A stretch of DNA of 64,000 nucleotides from Postechiella marina (GTDB taxonomy: Bacteria > Bacteroidota > Bacteroidia > Flavobacteriales > Flavobacteriaceae), in contig NZ_BAABCA010000005.1 of NCBI RefSeq assembly GCF_039538365.1, positions 186,001 to 250,000 of the forward strand. Reading direction: 5' to 3'. The notes beneath the pieces are model-generated. The model did not search any database, was not told the origin of the DNA, and saw only the letters and a list, made by a program, of their open reading frames with translations. Positions 1-7,878 of the stretch are shown piece by piece; the first letter of the stretch is position 1; each line of letters opens with the position of its first letter. Position numbers and translations under genes: made by a program.

Positions 1-250
1 AAGTAAAAGTACCTGTTTCACTATCATAATTAGTTCCTGAACCAGTCCAGTAAGAGTATGTCACATTACCACTTGAAGTAAATGTAAATGAGTTGTTTAC
101 AGATGGATTATTATTAGGGTTTTCAAAAAGCCATTTGCCTAATAATTGACTTTGTAACTCATTTGTATTAATATCATTATCATCAGAACTACATGATGTA
201 GTTAAAGTTAATAGTAATACTGTAAGACTTAATTTTAAAATTGTTTTCAT
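1..250 (-). CDS. Lipoprotein, C-terminus cut by window edge
   Basis: The reading frame opens with ATG at 250 and runs off the left edge, giving about 83 residues. The first 18 residues are a hydrophobic signal ending in a lipobox (TTSC), followed by SSDDND. An acidic stretch right after the lipid-bearing cysteine resembles the lipoprotein export signal that sends flavobacterial lipoproteins to the cell surface. After a linker, the segment beginning LLGKWLFENP looks like the first strand of a lipocalin-like or similar beta-barrel lipoprotein, but the fold is a guess from a fragment. It is the last visible gene of a likely three-gene operon, 14 bp after its neighbour. Confidence 0.8.
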   Translation of the reverse strand, partial: MKTILKLSLTVLLLTLTTSCSSDDNDINTNELQSQLLGKWLFENPNNNPSVNNSFTFTSSGNVTYSYWTGSGTNYDSETGTFT

Positions 251-264
251 AGTAAATTGGGGTT

Positions 265-780
265 TTAATTTGTAATTGAAATATTATTTTTAATGAGCAT
301 TAACTCATATTCTTTTTCTTGTATACTTTTTAGTTGGTCTTCTCTATATATAGAGTTCATAACACAAATACCTGTTGTATCATTTTCTGTATATAAAACT
401 TCAATAAGTAACTCTTCTGTAAATTTGTAAACTATAGAATTTCTGTCTGAGGCAACTATATTTTGAACTTGCTCCTCAGGTATGAATTGTAGTAGTATAT
501 TATGAAAGTAATCTAGCTCATTTCCTTTAAACTTATAAAACACAGCACATAGTAGGTCCTTGTAAAAAAGTAAAATAGTTTCCTTGAAGAAGTTTTTATT
601 AAACAGTGAATTGAACCCAATTACATTTGATTTGTATAAATTATACTTTGTTTCAAAATAGCTGTTTGCCTTTATTTCATGAACCTCTATTGCATTAATA
701 TAATCATCTAATGAATTGTTTACTTTGAAGTAAAACTCCTTTAGTAGAGCATCTAATTTTTGATAATTGTCCTCATTCAT
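265..780 (-). CDS. Hypothetical protein, 171 aa
   Basis: I do not recognise this protein. It is 171 residues, has no signal peptide or membrane segment, and is rich in Asn, Tyr, Phe, Glu and Lys, as expected for a mostly helical cytoplasmic protein from an AT-rich genome. ATG at 780 follows the stop of the membrane-anchored coiled-coil gene by 12 bp. The lipoprotein gene starts 14 bp after its own stop. The three genes therefore look like one transcript divergent from the XRE regulator. The frame is intact and the tight spacing supports a real gene. Function unknown. Confidence 0.7.
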   Translation of the reverse strand: MNEDNYQKLDALLKEFYFKVNNSLDDYINAIEVHEIKANSYFETKYNLYKSNVIGFNSLFNKNFFKETILLFYKDLLCAVFYKFKGNELDYFHNILLQFIPEEQVQNIVASDRNSIVYKFTEELLIEVLYTENDTTGICVMNSIYREDQLKSIQEKEYELMLIKNNISITN

Positions 781-792
781 GCTGCATAAGTT

Positions 793-1392
793 TTAAAAAG
801 GTAAATCAAGGAATAATCTATTATAAAGTGTAGTAGTTGAAATAGTAATATCTCTACCAGCAGTTTCATATATTTTAATCAAACCTAAGTAAATTTCTTT
901 AGTAACATACTTATCTTTAAAATTAATTGTTTCCAATACAAAACCTTCAAAATCTAATTTTCTTCCAGATATATCCTCACGCATCCTAAGAATTTCTTTT
1001 GCAGCAATAATATCATTCTGATTAACTCCTTTAGATTCCAAGTAATCCAAATGCTCTTGAGTTTTTTCCTTTAAACTTATATCATTACTCAATTGGTCTG
1101 GAAGTTGAGCTTCATAATAAATACGTTCAATTGGACTGTATTTAGCACTTTTTACAATTTCATCTATTGCATGATTGTATTGATTTACTGAAGTATAACC
1201 ACCATCAATGAATTGTTCATCTTCATCATCTACTAATATAGTTGATTGTTTCTTTAGGTTTTTGTCAATTTTTAACCTTGCTTTTTCATTTTTTAACTTT
1301 TCTATATTTCTTTCTAAACGCTCTACTTTGCTTTCATGCTTAGTGTAAAAATAAAAAGCTATACATCCAACTATAAAAATTATTCCTACCAT
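793..1392 (-). CDS. Membrane-anchored coiled-coil protein
   Basis: The 199-residue protein starts with one hydrophobic segment (about residues 2-17) and then a charged, Lys/Glu-rich stretch (about 20-50) with heptad spacing, read as a coiled coil. The rest is soluble and not recognised. The arrangement (short N-terminal anchor, coiled coil, cytoplasmic domain) is common in phage-exclusion and stress proteins but does not prove such a role. It is the first gene of a leftward operon and shares a 54-bp intergenic region with the XRE gene, which suggests that the repressor controls it. Function unknown. Confidence 0.7.
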   Translation of the reverse strand: MVGIIFIVGCIAFYFYTKHESKVERLERNIEKLKNEKARLKIDKNLKKQSTILVDDEDEQFIDGGYTSVNQYNHAIDEIVKSAKYSPIERIYYEAQLPDQLSNDISLKEKTQEHLDYLESKGVNQNDIIAAKEILRMREDISGRKLDFEGFVLETINFKDKYVTKEIYLGLIKIYETAGRDITISTTTLYNRLFLDLPF

Positions 1393-1405
1393 ATTTCTTT
1401 AACTA

Positions 1406-1470
1406 GCCACATGTGGCATAAACTAAAGCAAATATAATCAGTTGCTTTGGATATATTCACATATGGCATA
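1406..1470. promoter_or_regulatory. Putative operator of the divergent XRE gene
   Basis: A perfect 12-bp palindrome, GCCACATGTGGC, lies at 1406-1417. The 13-mer CACATGTGGCATA (1408-1420) returns with one mismatch as CACATATGGCATA at 1458-1470, a start-to-start distance of 50 bp. The two copies sit between or at the starts of the leftward operon and the rightward XRE gene. Paired symmetric sites in such a place are what a dimeric XRE repressor usually binds. That the XRE protein binds here is inference. Confidence 0.5.
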
Positions 1471-1728
1471 TTGAAAGATTCTGAAATAAATAGGTTAAAA
1501 AAGAAAACACGCCACAATCTAGGTGCTAAAATCAAAGAGGTTAGAGAAAGTAAAAGCCTTACTCAAGTTGATTTAGCAAGTAGAATTGAAGGTAGGTTTG
1601 ACACTTCCAATGTATCTCGCATTGAGAGTGGAAGAATCAATACAACTGTCTTTACATTATTTAGAATAGCTAAAGCACTGGATATTGATATTTCAGATTT
1701 ATTAGATATTGAAGTATTCGAAGATTAA
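1447..1728 (+). CDS. XRE-family helix-turn-helix regulator
   Basis: A 93-residue DNA-binding protein. Residues 24-87 match an HTH_3 domain: a first helix (LGAKIKEVRESKSLTQVDLA), then the recognition region with TSNVSRIESGR, and the closing ALDIDISDLLDIE typical of Cro/CI-like repressors. There is no effector domain. No ATG lies in the frame; the start is TTG at 1447 or TTG at 1471. The later start would put the second operator copy (1458-1470) directly before the gene instead of inside it. It faces the three-gene operon at 1-1392 and probably controls it and itself. Confidence 0.85.
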   Translation: MDIFTYGILKDSEINRLKKKTRHNLGAKIKEVRESKSLTQVDLASRIEGRFDTSNVSRIESGRINTTVFTLFRIAKALDIDISDLLDIEVFED

Positions 1729-1996
1729 TTTTAGCTATTAGCTAGTTCTTGTATTAAACTACCCCATTTTGCTAGGATAGTTAAGTTGTGTACCTATTCC
1801 TTGTTCTTTTCACTTGTATTCACCCCTTATTTGTAACAGTTTTGGCTATATTAATATGTAGTGATTTTATTGTGTTAGTGCCATAGAGGAGTTAAAATGC
1901 TATTTACGTGTATTCATACGCACACAGTTTTACTCAACAGAATAAACATATCTATATCTACCCCCTAAGGCATTACATTATCTGTTGCTTCTACAA

Positions 1997-2434
1997 CTAC
2001 AACAAATTACTTTTATCCTTAAAACTATAATATCCATCCTTTGAAATAATCAAATGGTCTAGCATATTAACATCTACTATTCTACAAGCTTTCTTAAGCT
2101 TTGACGTCAAACTCTTATCTGCTTCACTAGGCTTTAAATTACCACTTGGATGGTTATGTATTACAATTATACCATGTGCATTACACTTTAAAGCTATTGC
2201 TAAAACCATTTTAACATCTACAATACAACCTGTTGTACCACCTTTAGACAATTCATGTATTCCAAGAACAACATTTGCTCTATTAAGTAATAACAATTTT
2301 ACTTCTTCTTGATATTCTATAAGTTCTAAATTCCAATGAGATAACACCACATCATAAGCAGTTTTACTATTGGTTATCTTTACTTTACTAGCACCACAAT
2401 TTGAGTAAGACACTTTTATTTCAGAAATCTCCAT
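1997..2434 (-). CDS. RadC-like JAB (JAMM) domain protein
   Basis: A 145-residue protein of the RadC/MPN family, which keeps the C-terminal JAB domain of RadC but not its helix-hairpin-helix part. The zinc-site signature is complete: Glu61, His93-x-His95 in IHNHPSGNLKPSEAD, and Asp106. Such stand-alone proteins are a frequent passenger of mobile elements in Bacteroidota and are often listed as DNA repair proteins, but their activity is not established. It is the last gene before a 268-bp gap to the XRE gene in which I see no gene, and it follows a repeat-rich non-coding stretch. Confidence 0.9.
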   Translation of the reverse strand: MEISEIKVSYSNCGASKVKITNSKTAYDVVLSHWNLELIEYQEEVKLLLLNRANVVLGIHELSKGGTTGCIVDVKMVLAIALKCNAHGIIVIHNHPSGNLKPSEADKSLTSKLKKACRIVDVNMLDHLIISKDGYYSFKDKSNLL

Positions 2435-2449
2435 AACTTAAATTTTAAG

Positions 2450-2564
2450 TTTTTCGTAATCTGGTGTAACACCCCTATAGTAGAAATACCAAATCACGAA
2501 AAAGTGAAATCCGTCCTAAAATGATTTCATACCTATATGGTAAAATATCAAAAGTGGACGGATT
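2450..2564. repeat. Hairpin cluster with 17-bp box shared with 10137
   Basis: The 17-mer TACCAAATCACGAAAAA at 2487-2503 occurs again, exactly, at 10137-10153. Here it pairs imperfectly (14 of 17) with TTTTTCGTAATCTGGTG at 2450-2466, enclosing a small GGTGTAACACC hairpin. A second perfect 9-bp inverted repeat, AATCCGTCC (2508-2516) with GGACGGATT (2556-2564), follows. The block lies between the stop of the 130-aa gene and the start of the RadC-like gene. It could be a terminator, a binding site or part of a replication or transfer origin; the sequence does not decide this. Confidence 0.55.
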
Positions 2565-2573
2565 AGATTAATA

Positions 2574-2966
2574 CTAAATAGCCTGTTCAGCTAATTGCGA
2601 AGCTCCATTTTGTAAAAACACAGAAGTATCAGCCATGAGCTGGTCTACAGCTTTATTTTGCTTAGCTTGTTCAGATTCAGGCACAAATACCCATCTATGA
2701 TTAAGTATAAGCTCTTCTCCTGTTTCAGTTACTACATAAGTAAAAGGTTCAACCTCTTTCTTAATTATAGAGCCTGCCATTTCAGTGCCTACTAAAGCCT
2801 TACATGTTTCTTCATCAAATGTGCTAGTCACATAAGCCTTTTTGGCTGTTGCGTAGTATTGCCCTGCCTTACTTAAAGACATCTCAACACCTCCCTGTAA
2901 TTCTAAAATAAAAAATGGAGTCCCATCTTCTTTTTCTCTTTGTTTAAATCCAATAATTCTAACCAT
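2574..2966 (-). CDS. Hypothetical element protein, 130 aa
   Basis: The protein is not recognised with certainty. It begins MVRIIGFKQREKEDGTPFF and has a basic, beta-rich N-terminal half, then a HRWVFVPE strand and a helical tail. The frame could open at a GTG at 3014, but ATG at 2966 gives a normal N-terminus and is preferred. It resembles small proteins of unknown function that travel with RadC-like JAB genes in elements of Bacteroidota; this is an impression only. It is separated from the RadC-like gene by the hairpin cluster at 2450-2564. Confidence 0.65.
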   Translation of the reverse strand: MVRIIGFKQREKEDGTPFFILELQGGVEMSLSKAGQYYATAKKAYVTSTFDEETCKALVGTEMAGSIIKKEVEPFTYVVTETGEELILNHRWVFVPESEQAKQNKAVDQLMADTSVFLQNGASQLAEQAI

Positions 2967-3484
2967 TGTATAAAATTTATGAGTTGATAAAACCCTGACT
3001 ATAGAATGTAACACTCCTCTCTTCAGCTATCACCTTGAAACACAAGAAGCCAATAAATTCAATTTTATATATATCAGGTACAAGGAAGTTTATCCCTGCA
3101 AAAATTAGCAAGGGTATTTAGTGCGGACTGCTCAGGTTTGAGTGAGGGGTTGGTTTAAGCTGTATGGTCTTAGTACATATAAATGCTATAGCACTACAAT
3201 AGAAATTAAAGATACACGAACCAAGAAAGTCCACACTTTAAGCTTGTAAGAAGCCTTTGAAGCATCTTAAAAATTACTTCTTTAACTAGCCTCAAAAAAA
3301 TAAATACTCTCTCAGATTGGGGTGGGGATGTTTGTAACTCTAAACAGGGTGGGGTTATCTTGTGAAGGACATTCATGCACACACAATATTAATCCTAAAA
3401 ATTTTTTATATTTTTTTCTGAGATGTTTTACATATAAGAACCTAGTAACACTTTCATAATACAACAACATAAGTTTTTTTGTTA
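2967..3484. other. Non-coding stretch with inverted repeat and G-tracts
   Basis: About 500 bp with no convincing reading frame on either strand. Visible structure: AGTGCGGACT (3120-3129) and AGTCCACACT (3228-3237) form a 10-bp inverted repeat with one mismatch that becomes a G-U pair in minus-strand RNA. TGCTATAGCA (3184-3193) is a perfect palindrome. Two G-tract pairs, GGGGTGGGG (3319-3327) and GGGTGGGG (3347-3354), lie 19 bp apart. No promoter is obvious. It may be a regulatory or origin-like region of the element. Confidence 0.4.
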
Positions 3485-4828
3485 TTATACATGCGCAATT
3501 GAATCTTTAGATATCCTTAAATGCACTCTATCTAAAAAAAGTTCTTCTTGCTTCTTAACAGACTCTTTATCTATATGTATTAATTCAATACCATCAATAA
3601 AGAATTGAGTGTCATCTTGCCCTTCTCCAAATATACTCTCAGAGTAATTTCTATAAGCTACTTCTCTTGAATACTCCTTAGACAAAGGGTATAACAACCC
3701 ACCCGCAATAACATTGAAATTTTTATCATAGTGATTGATGTAAGTATGTATCTGAAAAAAATCTGCTCTATCATAATCATAGTAAGCATATTCCATTCTT
3801 TTATACTTTGCATCCCAAACTAATACATTATTCTCCTTTTGAAATACAATATCTGGTATTAACTTTCTTTTAAAATCCTTATTGGAGTATGTCTGTATTA
3901 CATCATTCCTTAGTATCCAGCCATGAGGTGCTATCTTTTTCTTAATAATGCTTTTAAGGTATAATTCCCATATCTCTGCCATATCAAGGAAAAAGCTTAC
4001 TCCATTTGTATCCTCACTATTATTGTTACCAAAGTTTTTGCGTCTGATAATATCCCAAGATAAATCTACTACAGGCTTAAAGGATTTATATATGTTTTTA
4101 TACACAATCTTACAATACTCATTCTCTGTTAAATATCCTGTAGAAACATTAGATGAAAACAATTGCTCTAAAGCATTTGTTGCTGCACGTGAAGTTTTTA
4201 TATGCGCTAGTCCATATTCATATTTTAAAATACTATATGCCTGTTTTAAAATTTTTAATATAGGTTCATTTGGAGTCTTTTCCCAATAATTACTAACCAC
4301 ATTATTCTCAGTATACATGGGTAAAATAGATGCTCTTACATTCAATCTACCTCTTATTTTTGAACCTTTATAAGTGAACTTCTTATTACTTCTTGGCAAT
4401 CCGTGTTTATTTGCTTTTGACAGCATATTAAGCCACAAGAATGCTATTATCTTTTTTATTATAAACTGAATATCTTTTTGCTTACTTATCCTTTGATTGG
4501 ATTCACTAAACCTAACATTAAACACCTCCTCCAACATGTGAAAAAGTTGAGTGTTTCCAAATCTAGGTGTAATTGTTATTTGATATTCTTGTCCTTTATA
4601 GTTAAAATAAGCCTCTCCTACATACCTTCCTGCATACCATTTTCCATCTTGGTAATTGAAACTTATTATTGGAGATTCATCAATTCTTTTTTCCTTAGAT
4701 ACGTTAAAATGAAATATATTATTTTTACTTTGAGTAGTAAGAAAATATTGAATAGCATCAGCATGACCTTCTTGTTCCAAGAATGCGCAACAATCTTTAG
4801 CAGCTAATATGATAGGTTGTCTACTCAT
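3485..4828 (-). CDS. mcrC: McrC-like nuclease subunit of McrBC restriction
   Basis: McrC is the endonuclease partner of the McrB motor; the complex cuts DNA that carries modified cytosines. This 447-residue protein has an N-terminal beta-rich part and a C-terminal PD-(D/E)xK nuclease: Pro325-Asp326 in KLIPDIVFQ and Asp339-Ala-Lys341 in WDAKYKR. The helix FFLDMAEIWELYLKS (279-293) before it is characteristic of the family. Its ATG directly abuts the TAA of the upstream mcrB, so translation is probably coupled. The N-terminal sequence is diverged from E. coli McrC, so the modification recognised cannot be inferred. Likely a cargo defence gene of the element. Confidence 0.9.
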   Translation of the reverse strand: MSRQPIILAAKDCCAFLEQEGHADAIQYFLTTQSKNNIFHFNVSKEKRIDESPIISFNYQDGKWYAGRYVGEAYFNYKGQEYQITITPRFGNTQLFHMLEEVFNVRFSESNQRISKQKDIQFIIKKIIAFLWLNMLSKANKHGLPRSNKKFTYKGSKIRGRLNVRASILPMYTENNVVSNYWEKTPNEPILKILKQAYSILKYEYGLAHIKTSRAATNALEQLFSSNVSTGYLTENEYCKIVYKNIYKSFKPVVDLSWDIIRRKNFGNNNSEDTNGVSFFLDMAEIWELYLKSIIKKKIAPHGWILRNDVIQTYSNKDFKRKLIPDIVFQKENNVLVWDAKYKRMEYAYYDYDRADFFQIHTYINHYDKNFNVIAGGLLYPLSKEYSREVAYRNYSESIFGEGQDDTQFFIDGIELIHIDKESVKKQEELFLDRVHLRISKDSIAHV

Positions 4829-6613
4829 TTATATATCAAAGAATATATCACTTAACTCTTTCAATATTCTAATACTCTCCTCTGGCTCCATATTTCCTAA
4901 AAATGATTTTAACATTGGCTCTATGGATATAGACCATAAAATTGATGCAGGTCCATTGTTTCTATAAATCTGCTTTTTCAATGACTTATACCCCCCAATA
5001 TCTTTGTAACTTTTATAAATATCTACAATCTCACCAAAGAAAGTATGACCTATTTGGTATTGCTTTCCAAGTTCAGGTATATCTGTTATCTTTTTATTTA
5101 AATTAGAAACATTACGAATAAACAATTTAATATCACCATCCATTTTTAGTTTAGTATTTAACTCATTGTCCTTATGATGTATAATTGTTTCTAAAGTGGA
5201 TTCCTCAAAACCAAAGAAGTACCATAAAAACCTCCTTTGTAGAGCAAAATCAATTTGTTCTAGTGAAAAATCAATTTCATTCATTGTACCTATAATATAC
5301 AAGTTCCTTGGGATTGTTAACTCTAAACCTCCTATACCTAAAGTTATAGATTGTTCCCTGTTTTCAATAGCAGAAAACACCTCTCCAAACAACCTTGATA
5401 AGTCTATACGGTTTATCTCATCTAGTATTAAGACATGTGGTGTATCATCCTTCTCTGTATCTCCTTTGTCAGCTCTTGCTGCTTCACATATAGTAAAAAG
5501 TGAGCCTTTTGTTTTAATAGAGGCATTATCCTTTAATTGATACCCTGCTATAAAATCCTCATAAGTGTAATTAGGATGTAATTGCAGATGGTGTATTTTA
5601 CCCTTTGTGATATCTAAATCTTTACTAAAATACTCAACTACACTATCACTTTTTTTAAGGTAAGCATGAGTAATTAAAGCTTTAGATAGTTTTTTAGCTG
5701 TAAATGTTTTACTTGTTCCTGGAGGACCATAAAGTATAATTGCTTTTTTGTATTGTAATCCTTGTACCTCATTAAAACCTTCTTCTGATAGAGAATAATT
5801 CCAAACTTTCCTATAATCATGTTCATAAAAATCAAAGTCATTTTTATTAGTAAGCTTAGTTATTATCTTTCTAATTTCAAATATTTTCTGGTCTAGGTTT
5901 AAGTTTTTAGCTTCTTCTGGCAATAAACTTATGAATGACTGAAGTATTTGGTTTTTATGCCCATCTGATGCAATCCTTTCATACATATCTGGATTACCCG
6001 TATAAGTTAGAATATTAGTCATCGCTAACTTAGAAGTGGGTAATTTCTCCTTTAACTCATCTGGAATAATAAAACCTTCAACCTCAGCTTCGTATTTATG
6101 AAATAAGCAAATATTTTCTATCCATTCTTTAATCTCATCCTTAGTAGTAATCTCCTTCCTGTCAACTTTATCTTTAATAAATTTAATAATCAACAAGTTA
6201 AAACTTATTTCATAGTACTTATTGTTAGTATGCCATTGTCCAGCACTACCAAAACCTTCTTGAGGGTATACACCATCTACTAAATCATTAATATTTAAAT
6301 CAGTTGTTCGAATGGTATAATGTTTCTTTTTATCTCTACTTATATCATTTACAGCATAAGACCATAACCACTCTGCATGTGCAAAAACAAGTTTAGCTTC
6401 TAGTGTAGCGTTTTTAAATTGAAGTACTATTTTTTCATCAAAGTTCTGAGCACCTTCATCAAAGTTCTCTACAAAATCATTTATACAAGATTCAATGTTT
6501 TCTGATGTTAATATATCCTTTTCATATGATACTATACTATTCCCTTCAAGCAGAAAACCATCAATAAATCTATCATATAGTGTGTAAATTTCAACCGCAT
6601 GTGTTTGCTTCAT
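4829..6613 (-). CDS. mcrB: McrB-like AAA+ GTPase of McrBC restriction
   Basis: The motor subunit of a McrBC-type restriction system, 594 residues. The AAA+ domain (about 285-560) has Walker A GPPGTSKT (296-303), the family-specific HPNYTYEDFIAG (346-357), Walker B VLILDEINR (394-402), the sensor GTMNEIDFS (442-450) that matches the McrB nucleotide signature, and an arginine finger region QRRF. The N-terminal 280 residues, which in McrB proteins recognise DNA, resemble no domain I can name, so the target is unknown. mcrC follows without a gap. The upstream 134 bp are shared with the divergent DUF6119-like gene. Confidence 0.92.
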   Translation of the reverse strand: MKQTHAVEIYTLYDRFIDGFLLEGNSIVSYEKDILTSENIESCINDFVENFDEGAQNFDEKIVLQFKNATLEAKLVFAHAEWLWSYAVNDISRDKKKHYTIRTTDLNINDLVDGVYPQEGFGSAGQWHTNNKYYEISFNLLIIKFIKDKVDRKEITTKDEIKEWIENICLFHKYEAEVEGFIIPDELKEKLPTSKLAMTNILTYTGNPDMYERIASDGHKNQILQSFISLLPEEAKNLNLDQKIFEIRKIITKLTNKNDFDFYEHDYRKVWNYSLSEEGFNEVQGLQYKKAIILYGPPGTSKTFTAKKLSKALITHAYLKKSDSVVEYFSKDLDITKGKIHHLQLHPNYTYEDFIAGYQLKDNASIKTKGSLFTICEAARADKGDTEKDDTPHVLILDEINRIDLSRLFGEVFSAIENREQSITLGIGGLELTIPRNLYIIGTMNEIDFSLEQIDFALQRRFLWYFFGFEESTLETIIHHKDNELNTKLKMDGDIKLFIRNVSNLNKKITDIPELGKQYQIGHTFFGEIVDIYKSYKDIGGYKSLKKQIYRNNGPASILWSISIEPMLKSFLGNMEPEESIRILKELSDIFFDI

Positions 6614-6732
6614 ATTAAACTTGTTTCTTTTTCTTTAATTTAATCTTATTATGTGTGCTCTAAAGTATTTTATTTTTTATTAAAAGGACAGAAAAAACTT
6701 CAATAATTTAAAAAAACATTAAATCATTTTCT

Positions 6733-6740
6733 TACATTTG
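6733..6740 (+). promoter_or_regulatory. Putative -7 box close to the DUF6119-like gene
   Basis: TACATTTG matches the TAnnTTTG -7 element of Bacteroidota promoters. It ends only 7 bp before the ATG at 6748, so transcription would begin almost at the start codon and the mRNA would be nearly leaderless. No TTG is seen at the -33 position, so this could be chance. Confidence 0.3.
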
Positions 6741-6747
6741 AGATACA

Positions 6748-7863
6748 ATGGAAGATATTAGACTTAGAGCACATGGACAATATGAAATAAAGGTTTTTCA
6801 AATTGATACTACACATAGAGATTTAAAGAATAAGACAAGCCATGACATAGTCAATACACTAGTAAAACATCATAAAAAGAGAATAGATGAAACAGAAACT
6901 TTAAATATTGAGTTATCACCAAATGTTATAGATGCTGTTCACTACTACACTTATGTTTATAATGAAAAAGAAAAGAAAGCACATTGGGATAACTTTCTAC
7001 CTGAATCTTTATTAGAAGGTCTTGATTTTACTGTAGTCCGAATATCTTTCGTATTATTTGCCTGTGTTGAGGATAAAATATTTGCTGTTATTGGTGGTGG
7101 TGAAACAATGGTAATTAAGTCATTCCAAAATTACCGTTTTGGTTTAGAGTTCTATGAATACCTAACTACTCTTGATGAAGAAATTGTATCACTAACTACA
7201 AGAGGTATTTCGGGTACATTAACACAAAGCAATAGAATATTTAAAGAAGGACAACGTCTTAGTGATGTATTAAATTTTGTCAACATCCCTTCTAGTATCA
7301 ACCTTGTTTTAAAAGACGAAATAAAAGATACTTACTTTGATTTTATAGATTTTGGAAATAAAAATGTTCAGTTAGAAATAGCATCCTACTTTCATATAAA
7401 ACACAGCATATCATTTGCAGAGTTACATCAATTATTTCTACGTATGAATGAAATAATGAATACCCAAACAAGGAGAGCATTAACATCATTTGAAGAGATA
7501 AAAGAAAGAGGGCTTACAGACGATGAGTTTGTAAAAATCTTGATGATAGAACTTAGAGAGGATATGCTTAATAGATTCTCTCCTACAAGAGGTATAAGCC
7601 CTCGAAAATCTGATATAGATTTTGTGCACCCTTCTAAACTAAAACAGTTTTATGAATGTGATAGGTTTGAAATAAAAATGAAAGGTCAACGAAAAGACTT
7701 TTTAAATGTTGATGATAGAAATAAAATATATAAAGCTGGATTAGAATTTGTATTTTCTCAATTAGACATAAATGCTAGCCAACAAGATTTTAATAAAATT
7801 ATGTGGGGACTTCGTGTTGATGGATTTAAAGGTAATAGAAAAGTAAAAGCACCCTATAATTAA
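6748..7863 (+). CDS. DUF6119/TIGR04141-like protein
   Basis: A 371-residue protein that appears to belong to the 'sporadically distributed' TIGR04141/DUF6119 family, whose function is not established and which often lies near defence genes. The matching core is residues 105-185: a strand ending DKIFAVIGGGETMVIKS, then YRFGLEFYEYL, then a region with TRGISGTLTQSNRIF. Typical members are about 500 residues or more, so this one is short, with a different or reduced C-terminal half. No catalytic motif is visible. It is transcribed away from mcrBC, sharing one 134-bp promoter region, and is the only rightward gene between the XRE gene and the thiolase gene at 16693. Assignment is from pattern memory and moderately sure. 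Confidence 0.5.
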   Translation: MEDIRLRAHGQYEIKVFQIDTTHRDLKNKTSHDIVNTLVKHHKKRIDETETLNIELSPNVIDAVHYYTYVYNEKEKKAHWDNFLPESLLEGLDFTVVRISFVLFACVEDKIFAVIGGGETMVIKSFQNYRFGLEFYEYLTTLDEEIVSLTTRGISGTLTQSNRIFKEGQRLSDVLNFVNIPSSINLVLKDEIKDTYFDFIDFGNKNVQLEIASYFHIKHSISFAELHQLFLRMNEIMNTQTRRALTSFEEIKERGLTDDEFVKILMIELREDMLNRFSPTRGISPRKSDIDFVHPSKLKQFYECDRFEIKMKGQRKDFLNVDDRNKIYKAGLEFVFSQLDINASQQDFNKIMWGLRVDGFKGNRKVKAPYN

Positions 7864-7878
7864 ACAGGGTGCATCAAC

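Noticed and set aside
1734..1744. The 11-mer GCTATTAGCTA here and at 9852-9862 as an element repeat
   Set aside because: It is short, AT-rich and partly self-complementary, with no further similarity in the flanks, so chance is likely.
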